Shown here in pieces: positions 7,237-16,147 of a DNA stretch of 64,000 bases; position 1 is the stretch's first letter; each line of letters starts with the position of its first letter. Origin of the DNA: a virus. Made by a program: the position numbers and the translations under genes. The DNA lies in IMG/VR virus record IMGVR_UViG_3300009085_000028, positions 1 to 64,000 of that record; one strand, given 5' to 3'. Under the pieces are notes generated by a model. That model made no database searches. It saw only the letters and a program-made list of their open reading frames with translations, and was not told the origin of the DNA.

Positions 7237-8025
7237 ATGAAAACAAAACTTACTAGAATTTTAACTGCAAGCGGAAGTTTTCCTTCTGCTAGATTAATTC
7301 GTGATGCTATTCAAGAGATTACTGGAAAAAAGTATTATATTATTGATGAATCAAAAGATACAGATATTTTATTTCGTTATGGTAATAGTGTCAGTGTAAG
7401 CGGTAATGATCCTGGATATAATTCTGTTGATTTTATTAATCTTTGTCGTGATAAATATAAGTTTTCTAAGTTTTGTATTAAGAATGGAATTTATACTCCG
7501 GTTTATTTTACTACTGAAATTCCAGAAAAGTTTCCTGTTATTATTCGTACCACTATGACAGGATTTGGTGGTGCGGGTATTATTATATGTAATAGTATGG
7601 AAGAATTTAAAGCTAAAATGCGCCAAGGATGTTATTGGACATATTTTATTACTACTTCATTTGAATTACGAGTACATTTATTTGATGAAACAGTTAGTCG
7701 TTTAGTAAAGAAAGTGAAAAACGATGCAGAAGAAGATAAATATCCTATTAGAAATTCTCATAATGGTTATCATTTTTCTTTGCGTTCTGAAGAAAATCTT
7801 AGTAAGAATTATGAAAGAGCTTTGGAAGTAGTAGGAAGATTAGCTAAATTATTTGTACCACTTGGTGGTCATTTTTCTGGAATTGATTTAGGATATGATC
7901 CAGAAAGAAAAGAATATATTGTATTTGAGGCTAATTCTGCTCCTGGATTATCAGAAAATAATGCAAGGGATTATGCTAATTTTATTGTTTCAAATGTTAT
8001 CCAGAAAGGATTAGGTAATGGCTAA
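7237..8025 (+). CDS. ATP-grasp ligase, 262 aa
   Basis: RimK-like ATP-grasp signatures: IIRTTMTGFGGAGI (about 105-118, the flexible ATP-clamping loop), a central FELRVHLF strand, and SGIDLGYD with FEANSAPGL (about 217-237) providing the Mg-binding Glu and Asn. These enzymes form an acyl-phosphate and then an amide with an amine, often adding amino acids to a peptide or protein. Together with the adjacent amidotransferase and amidoligases, it forms the core of a predicted amide-bond-forming pathway. Substrate unknown. Confidence 0.82.
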   Translation: MKTKLTRILTASGSFPSARLIRDAIQEITGKKYYIIDESKDTDILFRYGNSVSVSGNDPGYNSVDFINLCRDKYKFSKFCIKNGIYTPVYFTTEIPEKFPVIIRTTMTGFGGAGIIICNSMEEFKAKMRQGCYWTYFITTSFELRVHLFDETVSRLVKKVKNDAEEDKYPIRNSHNGYHFSLRSEENLSKNYERALEVVGRLAKLFVPLGGHFSGIDLGYDPERKEYIVFEANSAPGLSENNARDYANFIVSNVIQKGLGNG

Positions 8026-8807
8026 TGATTTTTATCGGACAAAAACATATTTGGGAAGAACTTAGTTATATTATTCCTGAATTACAACGTGGCAAAAATG
8101 TAAATATTATTATTAGAGCGCCTTCTGGTTGCGGAAAAACAAAACTTGCAATAATATTAGCTAATTTTATTTCTGAGAATCATATTACCTATTATATTCC
8201 TGATGATGATGGAAGATTAGACTTTGAACCAACAACCAGGATTATAATAATTGATGAAATTCATACGTTAACGCAACCAGAAATTCTTTATCCTTTCATG
8301 GATTCAGGAAATCATATTTTTATTCTATGTTCAAATGAATTTGGAGAACTAAAAGAGCCATTAGTAAATAGATGTATTGATCTTAACTTTGAAGAATATA
8401 ATACCGCTGAAATCGCAGAAATAATTAACCATGACTTTCTTGCAATGGGGATTCGTTTAACAAATGATGTTCTGCGAGAAATAGCAAGTAATTGTAATGG
8501 TGTTCCTAGAATAGCCAGACAAGTTACGCAAAGATTATCATTTATTTTTAATGTTCGCGGTATTCCAGAAACAGTAGAAGAAGTAAGAGATGTTCTTATA
8601 AATATACTTCAGATTGAAAATGGATTAAATGTATTTCATCGTAAGTACTTAGATTTTTTACAGAAAACAGAAAGGGCCAGTTTAGATCTTATTTCTTTTG
8701 CTACTAGAATAGATAAGAAAACAATTCAAAAAGAGATAGAACCGATATTGTTACAAAGAGGTTTAATTTCTATTACATCAAGAGGGAGAAAACTAAATGT
8801 CAGTTAG
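8025..8807 (+). CDS. RuvB-like AAA+ ATPase, 260 aa
   Basis: Walker A at about 32-40 (APSGCGKTK), Walker B at 73-80 (IIIIDEIH), a sensor-1 Asn in LCSNEFGEL, an arginine-finger-like VNRCIDL and a sensor-2 GVPRIARQV. The C-terminal winged helix ends ILLQRGLISITSRGRK, very like the end of RuvB. Shorter than RuvB (about 335 aa). It could be a branch-migration motor or a loader. It is oddly placed inside the amidoligase operon and overlaps both neighbours by 1 and 11 bases. Confidence 0.8.
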   Translation: MIFIGQKHIWEELSYIIPELQRGKNVNIIIRAPSGCGKTKLAIILANFISENHITYYIPDDDGRLDFEPTTRIIIIDEIHTLTQPEILYPFMDSGNHIFILCSNEFGELKEPLVNRCIDLNFEEYNTAEIAEIINHDFLAMGIRLTNDVLREIASNCNGVPRIARQVTQRLSFIFNVRGIPETVEEVRDVLINILQIENGLNVFHRKYLDFLQKTERASLDLISFATRIDKKTIQKEIEPILLQRGLISITSRGRKLNVS

Positions 8808-9741
8808 AATTACTAAGAATTATTCTACTTTTACTGATTCTGTGCCCACTTTGTGGGATTATACAAAAATGAAAGAGGGATCATATTATTATTATACGGG
8901 AGCAAAAGATCAAGAAAAAATTTGTATTGTTAATCCTGATGAAGAAATTTTAACTTCACAATTTGATTCTGCTAATTGCGATTATTTAGATAGGCGCGTA
9001 GATGAGATTTTACAAGCATATAGAAATAAAGGTCTTTCTGGTTGTAAAGTTTTGGTAGCATATGAATCAGAAATTGATTTTATTTATAACTTTACAACCA
9101 ACGACTGTCTAACAGAATATATTAGTTACACTCCTAATGTGTTTTCTTCATCTATGATTTTTGTTTTAAATAGTCAATACAAGCCGTATAGGGTAAATAA
9201 AGCTAGAGTTCCTGGTATTACTATGTTAAATTATACTGATGCTATGCTTACTGGTAATATTTACGCAGATAATGTTGAATTGTTTTTTGAAGTAGTAAAG
9301 CAATTGCATACTTTATCATTTAGTCCAATGGATAGAAAAGATTTGGGTAATATGATTCTTCCAATTGCAGAACCTGCGCTTAAAGATACGCAAGTACATG
9401 ACATTGCTGTTTATTTTGCTAAAGTAAAAGGAAAGAAAACAAAAAGTGCATTTGAGGAATATGAAGATTTAGTTAGTGAGAATGTATATTCAAACGGGTA
9501 TAACCCAGATAAAATATTGTTTTCAGAATTATTGGGTACTGGCGTACCAATGGTAGATAAAGAAGTAGATGTTGATATAGATATTTATATTGACGGTTAT
9601 GGAATTAAAAGTTGTAAGATTCTCCCATCCGGTAGATTATTATTTCAAATTAAAATTGAACATGGTGAAGAATATGATGTAAGAAAAATTGAAGAAATGT
9701 TAGGCCATAGTGAATATACTCTTGAATTCATTGTTTCATAA
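8797..9741 (+). CDS. Hypothetical protein, 314 aa
   Basis: No family recognised. The protein is soluble, Tyr-rich at the N-terminus (SYYYYTG) and strongly acidic near residue 265 (DVDIDIYIDG). Mixed alpha/beta composition. It overlaps the RuvB-like gene by 11 bases, so the two are probably co-translated and may work together. Confidence 0.65.
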   Translation: MSVRITKNYSTFTDSVPTLWDYTKMKEGSYYYYTGAKDQEKICIVNPDEEILTSQFDSANCDYLDRRVDEILQAYRNKGLSGCKVLVAYESEIDFIYNFTTNDCLTEYISYTPNVFSSSMIFVLNSQYKPYRVNKARVPGITMLNYTDAMLTGNIYADNVELFFEVVKQLHTLSFSPMDRKDLGNMILPIAEPALKDTQVHDIAVYFAKVKGKKTKSAFEEYEDLVSENVYSNGYNPDKILFSELLGTGVPMVDKEVDVDIDIYIDGYGIKSCKILPSGRLLFQIKIEHGEEYDVRKIEEMLGHSEYTLEFIVS

Positions 9742-9753
9742 GGAGTAATAAAA

Positions 9754-10101
9754 ATGTATTTCCATAGGAATTGCGGCGGTCCTGTATTTGTTGTAAAACA
9801 AGTTATTGTTACTTGTGGTTTAAATATTACTGCTGGTGGCCTTCAAATTGCTGGAAGTGGTAAACTTAATAAACAAAGGAATTCTAGAACTACTTTTATT
9901 TGTGGGGTATGTAATAAAGAACTTAGTTCATTTACAGATGAAGTTGTTTGTCGTTGTTCAGAATGTGGAGAAAACTTTTCAGCAGATAATTTATATGTAT
10001 TAAACGCTGTAGGTGGAATTTATTGCGGTGAATGTGCCGAAAATCAATATTCTGGTACACGCCGAACTAAAGTTTCAACTATTATTTCTAAGGCTATGTA
10101 A
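9754..10101 (+). CDS. Zinc-ribbon protein, 115 aa
   Basis: Three Cys pairs: CGVC near residue 51, CRCSEC near 69, and YCGEC near 89, plus a His/Cys pair at the N-terminus (HRNCGG). Probably two zinc ribbons. AAGGAG upstream. Function unknown. Confidence 0.65.
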   Translation: MYFHRNCGGPVFVVKQVIVTCGLNITAGGLQIAGSGKLNKQRNSRTTFICGVCNKELSSFTDEVVCRCSECGENFSADNLYVLNAVGGIYCGECAENQYSGTRRTKVSTIISKAM

Positions 10102-10116
10102 AGGAGATTAAACAAA

Positions 10117-10995
10117 ATGAATACAAATCTAACTTTTGGTACCGATCCTGAATATTTTATTGTGGAAAATATTAATGAAAAAGAGTATGGTGTTCCTGTT
10201 CCTCATTTTATTGAAAATCTTGGTGTTCCAGAAATTGGATATGATGAAACGCGCAAACATCCTGTAATTATTAAAGAAGATAATTACCGTATTATGATGG
10301 ATGGAATTGCCGCAGAATTTACTGTTCCTCCAGTTAAAACTGCAATTGAAATGTTCAATAATGTAAATGCTGGTTTGGATCATTTGCGCAATTTTTCAAA
10401 ATCATTTGGTTATGATATTTCTGTAAAACCTACTGTATATTATGATTTTTATAAGTGGTATCGTGAAGATAATAAAGCACTAGAATGGTGTGGTGTATTT
10501 GGTTGTGATCCTGATAGGGATGCAATTCTTGAATTTTATAATTCTCCTACTATTGATGTAACTACTCATCCTTATAGGTATGGTGGAGGACATTTACATA
10601 TTTCTGATAATAATCAAATTATTAAAGATCTGCCTATTCCATTTATTCGTTTGCTTGCCTGTACTGTAGGAAATTATTCAATTGCAAGTTCTCCATATCC
10701 TGAGCTAGAAAAAGCAAGAATGTTTAAATATGGACAGCCTGGACGTTATCGTGTTCAGAATTATCCTGATGGTAATATTGGTGTAGAATATCGTAGTCCT
10801 TCTAATATTTGGACGACTAATTTGGAATCAATTGAAGGAGTATTTTATTGGGCAAATAGAGCATATGAATTACTTCAAGATCGTGATCGCGCAATTAATA
10901 TTTTAGAGACATTCCTTGATCTTACTATAGAAACAATTCAGGCTGTAAATCAGGAACAGGCTAAATACATTCTTGAACAAATTGAAAGGATGTAA
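10117..10995 (+). CDS. COOH-NH2 ligase type 2 (phage amidoligase), 292 aa
   Basis: Matches the phage COOH-NH2 ligase family typified by phiEco32-like phages: FGTDPE at 7-12, an acidic MMDGIAAEF at 60-68, GGGHLHIS at 156-163 and a late VEYRSPSNIW near 232. These belong to the glutamine-synthetase/GCS fold and are predicted to make amide bonds on peptide or cell-wall-like substrates. It is a distant paralogue of the enzymes at 5000 and 17248. AAAGGAG upstream. Confidence 0.85.
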   Translation: MNTNLTFGTDPEYFIVENINEKEYGVPVPHFIENLGVPEIGYDETRKHPVIIKEDNYRIMMDGIAAEFTVPPVKTAIEMFNNVNAGLDHLRNFSKSFGYDISVKPTVYYDFYKWYREDNKALEWCGVFGCDPDRDAILEFYNSPTIDVTTHPYRYGGGHLHISDNNQIIKDLPIPFIRLLACTVGNYSIASSPYPELEKARMFKYGQPGRYRVQNYPDGNIGVEYRSPSNIWTTNLESIEGVFYWANRAYELLQDRDRAINILETFLDLTIETIQAVNQEQAKYILEQIERM

Positions 10996-10999
10996 TAAA

Positions 11000-11416
11000 G
11001 TGGCTAAACTTAAAGAAATTGAAATTTATTATTTTGATCTAGAAAAGCATGGTCATAAAATTGTTGAATCTGTTGTGTATAAGAAAAAGTTTTATTATAA
11101 AGTAGAAGTTGGGGGAGTTTCTGGTACTTTATTTTATGATTATTACGTAGAAAATGGCCCAGGAAAAATAGTTATTACTGCTAAATCTGGTGAGTGGTAT
11201 CGTCCAATGACATTAAAATTAGTCGATGATACAGAATATTATAGAGCAAAAAGATTAAGTAAACTTGAAAGAATTATTAATAATATTAAAAATTGTGATC
11301 TCGTTAATAATATGTTTTATTTTCTTTCTATATTGTGGCTTTATCTTATTGTATTAGGTGCTAGTGCAACCATTGTTATTGCACTTTTGGCTATTTTTGG
11401 TTTTCTAGGTAAATAA
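11000..11416 (+). CDS. Membrane protein, 138 aa
   Basis: A GTG start at 11000 is chosen because GAAAGGA precedes it; the in-frame TTG upstream lies inside the previous gene. The N-terminal two thirds is soluble and Lys/Tyr-rich; residues about 105-135 form a long hydrophobic tail anchor. It may tether a member of this pathway to the membrane; inference. Confidence 0.6.
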   Translation: MAKLKEIEIYYFDLEKHGHKIVESVVYKKKFYYKVEVGGVSGTLFYDYYVENGPGKIVITAKSGEWYRPMTLKLVDDTEYYRAKRLSKLERIINNIKNCDLVNNMFYFLSILWLYLIVLGASATIVIALLAIFGFLGK

Positions 11417-11428
11417 GGAGAAAATATA

Positions 11429-12265
11429 ATGACCGAAAACATGAATAATCTAACATGGAATGAAGATCTGGATGATCTTATGGAAAATATGCCAGAAGAA
11501 ACTGAAGAAGAAATGGAAGAAAATCCAGGATTTGAATTTGCAAATCCAGATCGTATTAATAGGCGAAGTATTTTTAATATTGCTGCTATTCCTGTTGTTG
11601 GTCCTAATACTCTTGAATATCAATTTAGGGATTTAGTTACCTATAGGAAAAATCCAAAAAGAAAAGGAAAGAAAGTTGGTGTAGCACACAGGTCATTCTT
11701 TCATTCTGTTAAAGCACATATTCCTAGTGCTGAGCTTATTATGGATTATGATGCAAATAATATTAAAAAGTATGATCTAATTATTTTTACTGGTGGAGAG
11801 GATGTTAGTCCAACCTATTATAGTGAAGATAATCAATATTGTCATGGTGTAAATAGTAATAGGGACCAAATTGAATTTCATATTTTACGTGCGGCACAAT
11901 TGTTTAATAAACATATTGTTGGTTTTTGTCGTGGTCTACAATTAATTAATGTTGGTTTTGGTGGATCTTTGTATCAAGATTATAATATTGCTGGATTTAA
12001 ATATCATCCAGGAGATCACCCACTAGAAAATGTTGTTTCTGGTAGTGTAATTAAACAATTTTTTGGAGATCATACTGTTGTTTCTGCTCACCATCAAGGA
12101 ATTAAAATGTTGGGTGAGAATTTAAATCCTAGTTCTTCTTATAAGGGAATTATTGAATCTATTGAAACAGATCACGTAATTGCTACACAATTTCATCCAG
12201 AATTTGAATCTTCTTCTGAAGAACACGTTAAAAATTTCTTTAAATTTCTAGTAGAGGAGTGGTAA
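11429..12265 (+). CDS. Class I glutamine amidotransferase / C26-like peptidase, 278 aa
   Basis: Catalytic triad is readable: nucleophile Cys167 in VGFCRGLQLIN, and His256/Glu258 in QFHPEFE. TGGEDVSPTYY (121-131) is typical of the gamma-glutamyl-hydrolase/PuuD branch, which cleaves gamma-glutamyl amide bonds. A very acidic N-terminal extension (about 1-45) precedes the domain. In context it may hydrolyse or transfer a gamma-glutamyl group made by the amidoligases. Which of amidotransferase or hydrolase it is cannot be decided from sequence. Confidence 0.85.
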   Translation: MTENMNNLTWNEDLDDLMENMPEETEEEMEENPGFEFANPDRINRRSIFNIAAIPVVGPNTLEYQFRDLVTYRKNPKRKGKKVGVAHRSFFHSVKAHIPSAELIMDYDANNIKKYDLIIFTGGEDVSPTYYSEDNQYCHGVNSNRDQIEFHILRAAQLFNKHIVGFCRGLQLINVGFGGSLYQDYNIAGFKYHPGDHPLENVVSGSVIKQFFGDHTVVSAHHQGIKMLGENLNPSSSYKGIIESIETDHVIATQFHPEFESSSEEHVKNFFKFLVEEW

Positions 12266-12267
12266 AA

Positions 12268-12990
12268 ATGGGCATCTTTTATAAGAATTTTGAAAATGAT
12301 CAGGTTGCATTAAATTATATGGATGCAAATTTTATGGATAAAGTTCCATATACATATATGTGTTTTGGTGCATTTAATGCTTATGCAAAACCAAAAGATG
12401 GTCCAATTTATTTATCTACGGCGTGTGATAGGAAATATGCGCAGAAGATTATTGATTTGTTTAATGCTGAATTTACTAATATTCAAATTAGAGTGCTTGC
12501 TTTTTATGAATATAATTCAAATGCGTGGGGTACTACTGGCAGAGTACATACTGGTAAGCTTTGTTATATATTCTATACAATTGAATTTAATGAACGTTAT
12601 AGTAATTTTCTAAAGCATATTCTATATGTAATGATTGGGGAACTTATTCGAAATATCAACATTGAATATACTGGTTATGATCGTATTGAAACGTTTGCTG
12701 ATTATTTTGATTATGAAAAAACTGATTCTTTAGCGGGACTTACATTTTATGTAAATGTTGATTACAGCGAATTTAAGTTATTTGATAACGTGGAAGAAAT
12801 TACAAAAGTATTTACCGATGATAGTGTTTATCCTGGATTATCTCCAAAAGAACAATCAATTCTTGGTGCCTGTCAATACGCATATCGTTCTTATCAAGTA
12901 TCATTAGAATATATCGAAAAAGGTTATTTTATTCCACCAACTCGTGCTATTCTTGCTTTACGTCAATATTATTTCAAGGAGGTATTATAA
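12268..12990 (+). CDS. Hypothetical protein, paralogue of the next gene, 240 aa
   Basis: ATG at 12268 is preferred over the GTG at 12259 because GAGGAG is then 8 bases away. It shares with the following gene a region around FNAEFTNIQIRVL, a later TIEF strand and IGELIRNINIEY, so the two arose by duplication. No known family. It ends one base into the next start. Confidence 0.65.
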   Translation: MGIFYKNFENDQVALNYMDANFMDKVPYTYMCFGAFNAYAKPKDGPIYLSTACDRKYAQKIIDLFNAEFTNIQIRVLAFYEYNSNAWGTTGRVHTGKLCYIFYTIEFNERYSNFLKHILYVMIGELIRNINIEYTGYDRIETFADYFDYEKTDSLAGLTFYVNVDYSEFKLFDNVEEITKVFTDDSVYPGLSPKEQSILGACQYAYRSYQVSLEYIEKGYFIPPTRAILALRQYYFKEVL

Positions 12991-13757
12991 TGGGAAGTTT
13001 CCATTATTCTGGTTATAGTAGTGATGAACAATTTTTAAAATATCTAGATTATAAAATGGAGCGTAATAAAATTCCTGCTGATTGGCCTTGTTTTGGTGGA
13101 ATACATGAGGCGTTTCAATATGAATTTCTAAATCCATATATTACACAGATTTGTAATTCTCAATTCTTTCATCATTTTGTTAATGAATTTAATAGTAAGT
13201 TTAGGCACATTAGAATTAGAATTGTAAAGGAATATAAAATTTGTGGAAGTGATGACGGTTATGGAGTTTATGTATTTCAAGAAAAAAATAAGGAAGATTT
13301 TATCCTACGATATAATCTTAAAGAATTAGAATATTCTAGCCTGTTTGGTTATACTGTTGAATTTGATCCAGGATATAATAAATGTGTTCAACTGTGCTTT
13401 ATTCCCATTATTGGAGAACTTATTCGAATGGGAAATAATCTAGAATATCAAAGACTATATGAACATACAACCTCATTACTTAATCCAGATGAAAATCTAA
13501 TTCCACAATTGATTCGAATCTCTAACAAGATTGGTAAAAGTATTCCAGGAAATCCATTTTATGTTCCAGTAAAGGAGGAAAACTTTTATTCTTTTGATGA
13601 TATTTATAGGATGGCTATTTATTTCAAACCCGATGCTACAATTCCTGATATAGAAAAAAGTGGATATGTTATGCACAACACGCGTATTAAACTAACAAGA
13701 TTTTATCCTCCGACTCAAATAATGTTATACTTGGAAACATCTACTGTAGAGGAGTAG
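12990..13757 (+). CDS. Hypothetical protein, paralogue of the preceding gene, 255 aa
   Basis: Shares FNSKFRHIRIRI, YTVEFD and IGELIRMGNNLEY with the gene at 12268. AAGGAGG upstream; TAATG overlap with that gene. Function unknown. Confidence 0.65.
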   Translation: MGSFHYSGYSSDEQFLKYLDYKMERNKIPADWPCFGGIHEAFQYEFLNPYITQICNSQFFHHFVNEFNSKFRHIRIRIVKEYKICGSDDGYGVYVFQEKNKEDFILRYNLKELEYSSLFGYTVEFDPGYNKCVQLCFIPIIGELIRMGNNLEYQRLYEHTTSLLNPDENLIPQLIRISNKIGKSIPGNPFYVPVKEENFYSFDDIYRMAIYFKPDATIPDIEKSGYVMHNTRIKLTRFYPPTQIMLYLETSTVEE

Positions 13758-13760
13758 AAA

Positions 13761-14006
13761 ATGAAAAAACTAGAACCAGTAATTATGTTAACACAAGTTA
13801 TTATGAATGCAAATGATATTACAGAAGAAGTGCAATATGCTTTTGTTTTAAAACAACTTACAGAAGATGATAATAAACTTATGGATTGGTGGAGTAATAT
13901 AGAAGATTATCATGAAGGACTCGATATAAAAGTTCTTTGTGATGATATAATTAAAATTGAAGAAGTAGAATATAAACTATGTAGATTAATTTGGAGATGG
14001 GGATGA
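13761..14006 (+). CDS. Hypothetical protein, 81 aa
   Basis: Acidic helical protein ending in an RLIWRWG motif. GAGGAG upstream. Its stop overlaps the next start (ATGA). No family recognised. Confidence 0.55.
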   Translation: MKKLEPVIMLTQVIMNANDITEEVQYAFVLKQLTEDDNKLMDWWSNIEDYHEGLDIKVLCDDIIKIEEVEYKLCRLIWRWG

Positions 14007-14086
14007 AACACTTTTTTGTAACAATTCTTGGTTTAGCAATTATAATTCTTTTAATCTTTGGTGTAGCTACCGCTGTTGGTATGTAA
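14003..14086 (+). CDS. Membrane micropeptide, 27 aa
   Basis: MKHFFVTILGLAIIILLIF plus a short tail: one membrane span with a basic N-terminus. The ATG overlaps the preceding TGA (ATGA) with GGAG upstream, and the following gene has its own AAAGGAG right after the stop. The spacing supports translation. Confidence 0.5.
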   Translation: MKHFFVTILGLAIIILLIFGVATAVGM

Positions 14087-14098
14087 AGGAGTATTATT

Positions 14099-14455
14099 AT
14101 GGACGTAATTGATTTAAAGTGGATGCGAGAAAATAGAGAACATTTACGCAGGCCATTTGAAGAATTAACAAGTTTTCCTAAAATAGAACCCAACCAAGTT
14201 TTTATTTCTCATGTGGGTGATGGAGAATATACTTTTAATGTATTTGGTTCTGTTCACACGAATATGGAAGTATTCCTAAACAAAGTATTATCTTATTATT
14301 CCTATTATAATATAAAACGAGAAGAACTAATTATTTTATGTGAGGGTAATGAATATCTTGTTATACACCCACACAATAATTCTTTTTCTGTTATCGCAAG
14401 ATTAACTCTTGCAACAATTAATCCAGAAACTTTTCCAATTGAAAGTGAGATGTAG
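14099..14455 (+). CDS. Hypothetical protein, 118 aa
   Basis: AAAGGAG precedes the ATG. Mixed alpha/beta, soluble; ends with TINPETFPIESEM. No family recognised. Confidence 0.6.
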   Translation: MDVIDLKWMRENREHLRRPFEELTSFPKIEPNQVFISHVGDGEYTFNVFGSVHTNMEVFLNKVLSYYSYYNIKREELIILCEGNEYLVIHPHNNSFSVIARLTLATINPETFPIESEM

Positions 14456-14456
14456 T

Positions 14457-14630
14457 ATGTCATGTAATTATAGGATATTTAATAAAGATAGTACTACTGA
14501 TCTTGAACAAGTGGTTCATGATTTTATTGTAGAATTAGAATCATATTCTGCTGGTGGTAAAAAATCATTTCAAATTCTAGATGTAGTGTGGAAAGATAAA
14601 CAAACAATTGTATATTATGAAAAACTATAG
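14457..14630 (+). CDS. Hypothetical protein, 57 aa
   Basis: Start placed at the ATG two bases after the previous stop; the frame extends upstream only through the previous gene. The ribosome site is weak. The small protein (MSCNYRIFNKDST...) could be dinucleotide-binding-size or a subunit; nothing recognised. Confidence 0.5.
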   Translation: MSCNYRIFNKDSTTDLEQVVHDFIVELESYSAGGKKSFQILDVVWKDKQTIVYYEKL

Positions 14631-14639
14631 GAGTAAATT

Positions 14640-14801
14640 ATGGCTAGGTTAATTTGTTTATTTGGATCTGTAATTGCATTTGTTTGCTCTGGATTATTCT
14701 TGAATTACCAAGGATATAGTTCTCCAATTTTAACTGTCATTGGTTATATCCTGATTATAATTGGAGCCGTTTTAATTCTTTGCGCAGTATTTGGTAAGTA
14801 A
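14640..14801 (+). CDS. Two-span membrane peptide, 53 aa
   Basis: Begins MARLICLFGSVIAFV and has two hydrophobic segments split by a polar NYQGYSSP turn. TAGGAG lies before the ATG, and it fits exactly between neighbours, each with a good ribosome site. Confidence 0.55.
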   Translation: MARLICLFGSVIAFVCSGLFLNYQGYSSPILTVIGYILIIIGAVLILCAVFGK

Positions 14802-14816
14802 AAGGAGTATAATATT

Positions 14817-15128
14817 ATGGTTGCACTACGAAATAAATTTACTGGTCTCTATTTGAAAAAGGGAAGATATACTTATGATTATGCCAGTGACAAAACTAAA
14901 GCTGATTTAGCATACACAGATAATATTAATTTGGCAAAAAGGTTTACTCGTGGTGGTCTTGCCAACAGTTTATATAATAAAGCTTTCCTTGCAAAAAATA
15001 CTGTACATTATCCTGGTAATATTGCATCGTTTACATCTTATCAAGTATATTGGGGATTTGATAAAAGCTTTTTTGAAATTGTAGAATTAGGTGAAAACAA
15101 TGAAAAGAATGATAATGTACAGTCCTGA
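14817..15128 (+). CDS. Hypothetical protein, paralogue of 15582 gene, 103 aa
   Basis: Shares with the gene at 15582 an N-terminal TGLYLKKGRY, a middle YTDNINLAKRF and a C-terminal FFEIVELG, so the two are duplicates separated by a zinc-ribbon gene. AAAGGAG upstream. The compact beta-rich pattern suggests a small ligand-binding fold. Function unknown. Confidence 0.6.
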   Translation: MVALRNKFTGLYLKKGRYTYDYASDKTKADLAYTDNINLAKRFTRGGLANSLYNKAFLAKNTVHYPGNIASFTSYQVYWGFDKSFFEIVELGENNEKNDNVQS

Positions 15129-15573
15129 AAAAGGAATGATAACTTTAGGAGGACTTCTAGAAATAAATACTGTTATAATTAAACCAACCAACCTTGATGA
15201 TTTTATTTGTCCTAATTGTAAAGAGACTATGTTTACATATAAACAAATTGCAGAAGAAGAATTGTATGAAAAAGTTTTAAATCTTTTTTGTAAATGTGGC
15301 TGGTCTGATACTATTGTTTTTACCGAACCAAAGTTTATTATTAAGGATGGTCAGGTTGGAATGTATAGAGAAGATACAGGAGAATTATGGATTGATTTAG
15401 ATGAATATGGTTCGTGCGCAGGTAATGATCCAGAATTATTTATTTGTCCGGCCTGTAGAAAAGTTGTATTAACAATGAGACATATTAGAAAAGAAAATTG
15501 GTGGGGAACAACACGAGAAATTAATTGTACTTGTGGTTGGAACGAACGAGTATTTTTATTTTCCCATGAATAG
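15100..15573 (+). CDS. Tandem zinc-ribbon protein, 157 aa
   Basis: ATG at 15100 is chosen since AGGTG lies six bases before it; it overlaps the previous gene by 29 bases. Two homologous halves each carry CPxC followed by CxCGW (CPNCKET...FCKCGWSDT and CPACRKV...CTCGWNERV), an internal duplication of a zinc ribbon. Likely a nucleic-acid or protein adaptor. Confidence 0.65.
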   Translation: MKRMIMYSPEKGMITLGGLLEINTVIIKPTNLDDFICPNCKETMFTYKQIAEEELYEKVLNLFCKCGWSDTIVFTEPKFIIKDGQVGMYREDTGELWIDLDEYGSCAGNDPELFICPACRKVVLTMRHIRKENWWGTTREINCTCGWNERVFLFSHE

Positions 15574-15581
15574 GAGTAACT

Positions 15582-15890
15582 ATGTATATTGTAAAGCATA
15601 TCCCTACTGGAAAGTATATTAAGAAAACAAGGTACAATGTACTTTGGGAATTAAATAATCCTAGTATGCACCATTATGCACTAACAGATGATATTAATAA
15701 AGCCAGAATTTATAGATTAATGAGTCATATAACCAGTTCTCTTGGTACTCAACCTATTATAAAAAGAGAAATGAAAGAAGTTGTAGAATATGGTGGAAAG
15801 AAAGTAATTAAAGAAGTAATTATCTATGGAGAAACAAGAGTTAATCCAGAAGTATTTGAAGTTATTGAAATGGAGATGAATATAAAATGA
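15582..15890 (+). CDS. Hypothetical protein, paralogue of 14817 gene, 102 aa
   Basis: TGKYIKKTRY, LTDDINKARIYR and FEVIEMEM line up with the gene at 14817. TAGGAG upstream. It contains an extra hairpin-like insert (EVVEYGGKKVIKEV). Function unknown. Confidence 0.6.
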   Translation: MYIVKHIPTGKYIKKTRYNVLWELNNPSMHHYALTDDINKARIYRLMSHITSSLGTQPIIKREMKEVVEYGGKKVIKEVIIYGETRVNPEVFEVIEMEMNIK

Positions 15891-16144
15891 AAACTTTGCT
15901 TAAAGTATTATCTTTATTTATTACTGTACCGCTAGCTATTACAATTTCATTGTACGGTCTTTCTGGTTCATTATATTTAATGACTACACTTCCATCATTT
16001 GTAACAATTGAACCTTTGTTTATATTTGTTTCTGTATTTTTTGGTATGATTGGTGTAATTGGTATGTTATTATTTTCCATTGGTATGCTATTAGGGTTCA
16101 TATGGTTTTATTTTGGGGTTGTATTTCCATATAAGGAGGCATAA
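15887..16144 (+). CDS. Membrane protein, 85 aa
   Basis: Nearly all hydrophobic: two or three spans (about 7-30, 38-60, 62-80) with a basic first residue pair. Overlaps the upstream stop by four bases. Function unknown. Confidence 0.6.
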   Translation: MKTLLKVLSLFITVPLAITISLYGLSGSLYLMTTLPSFVTIEPLFIFVSVFFGMIGVIGMLLFSIGMLLGFIWFYFGVVFPYKEA

Positions 16145-16147
16145 TTT

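Noticed and set aside
12323-12613. Plus-strand frame of 96 codons
   Set aside because: Shadow of the gene at 12268; starts without a ribosome site and has Met/Ile/Leu-rich noise.
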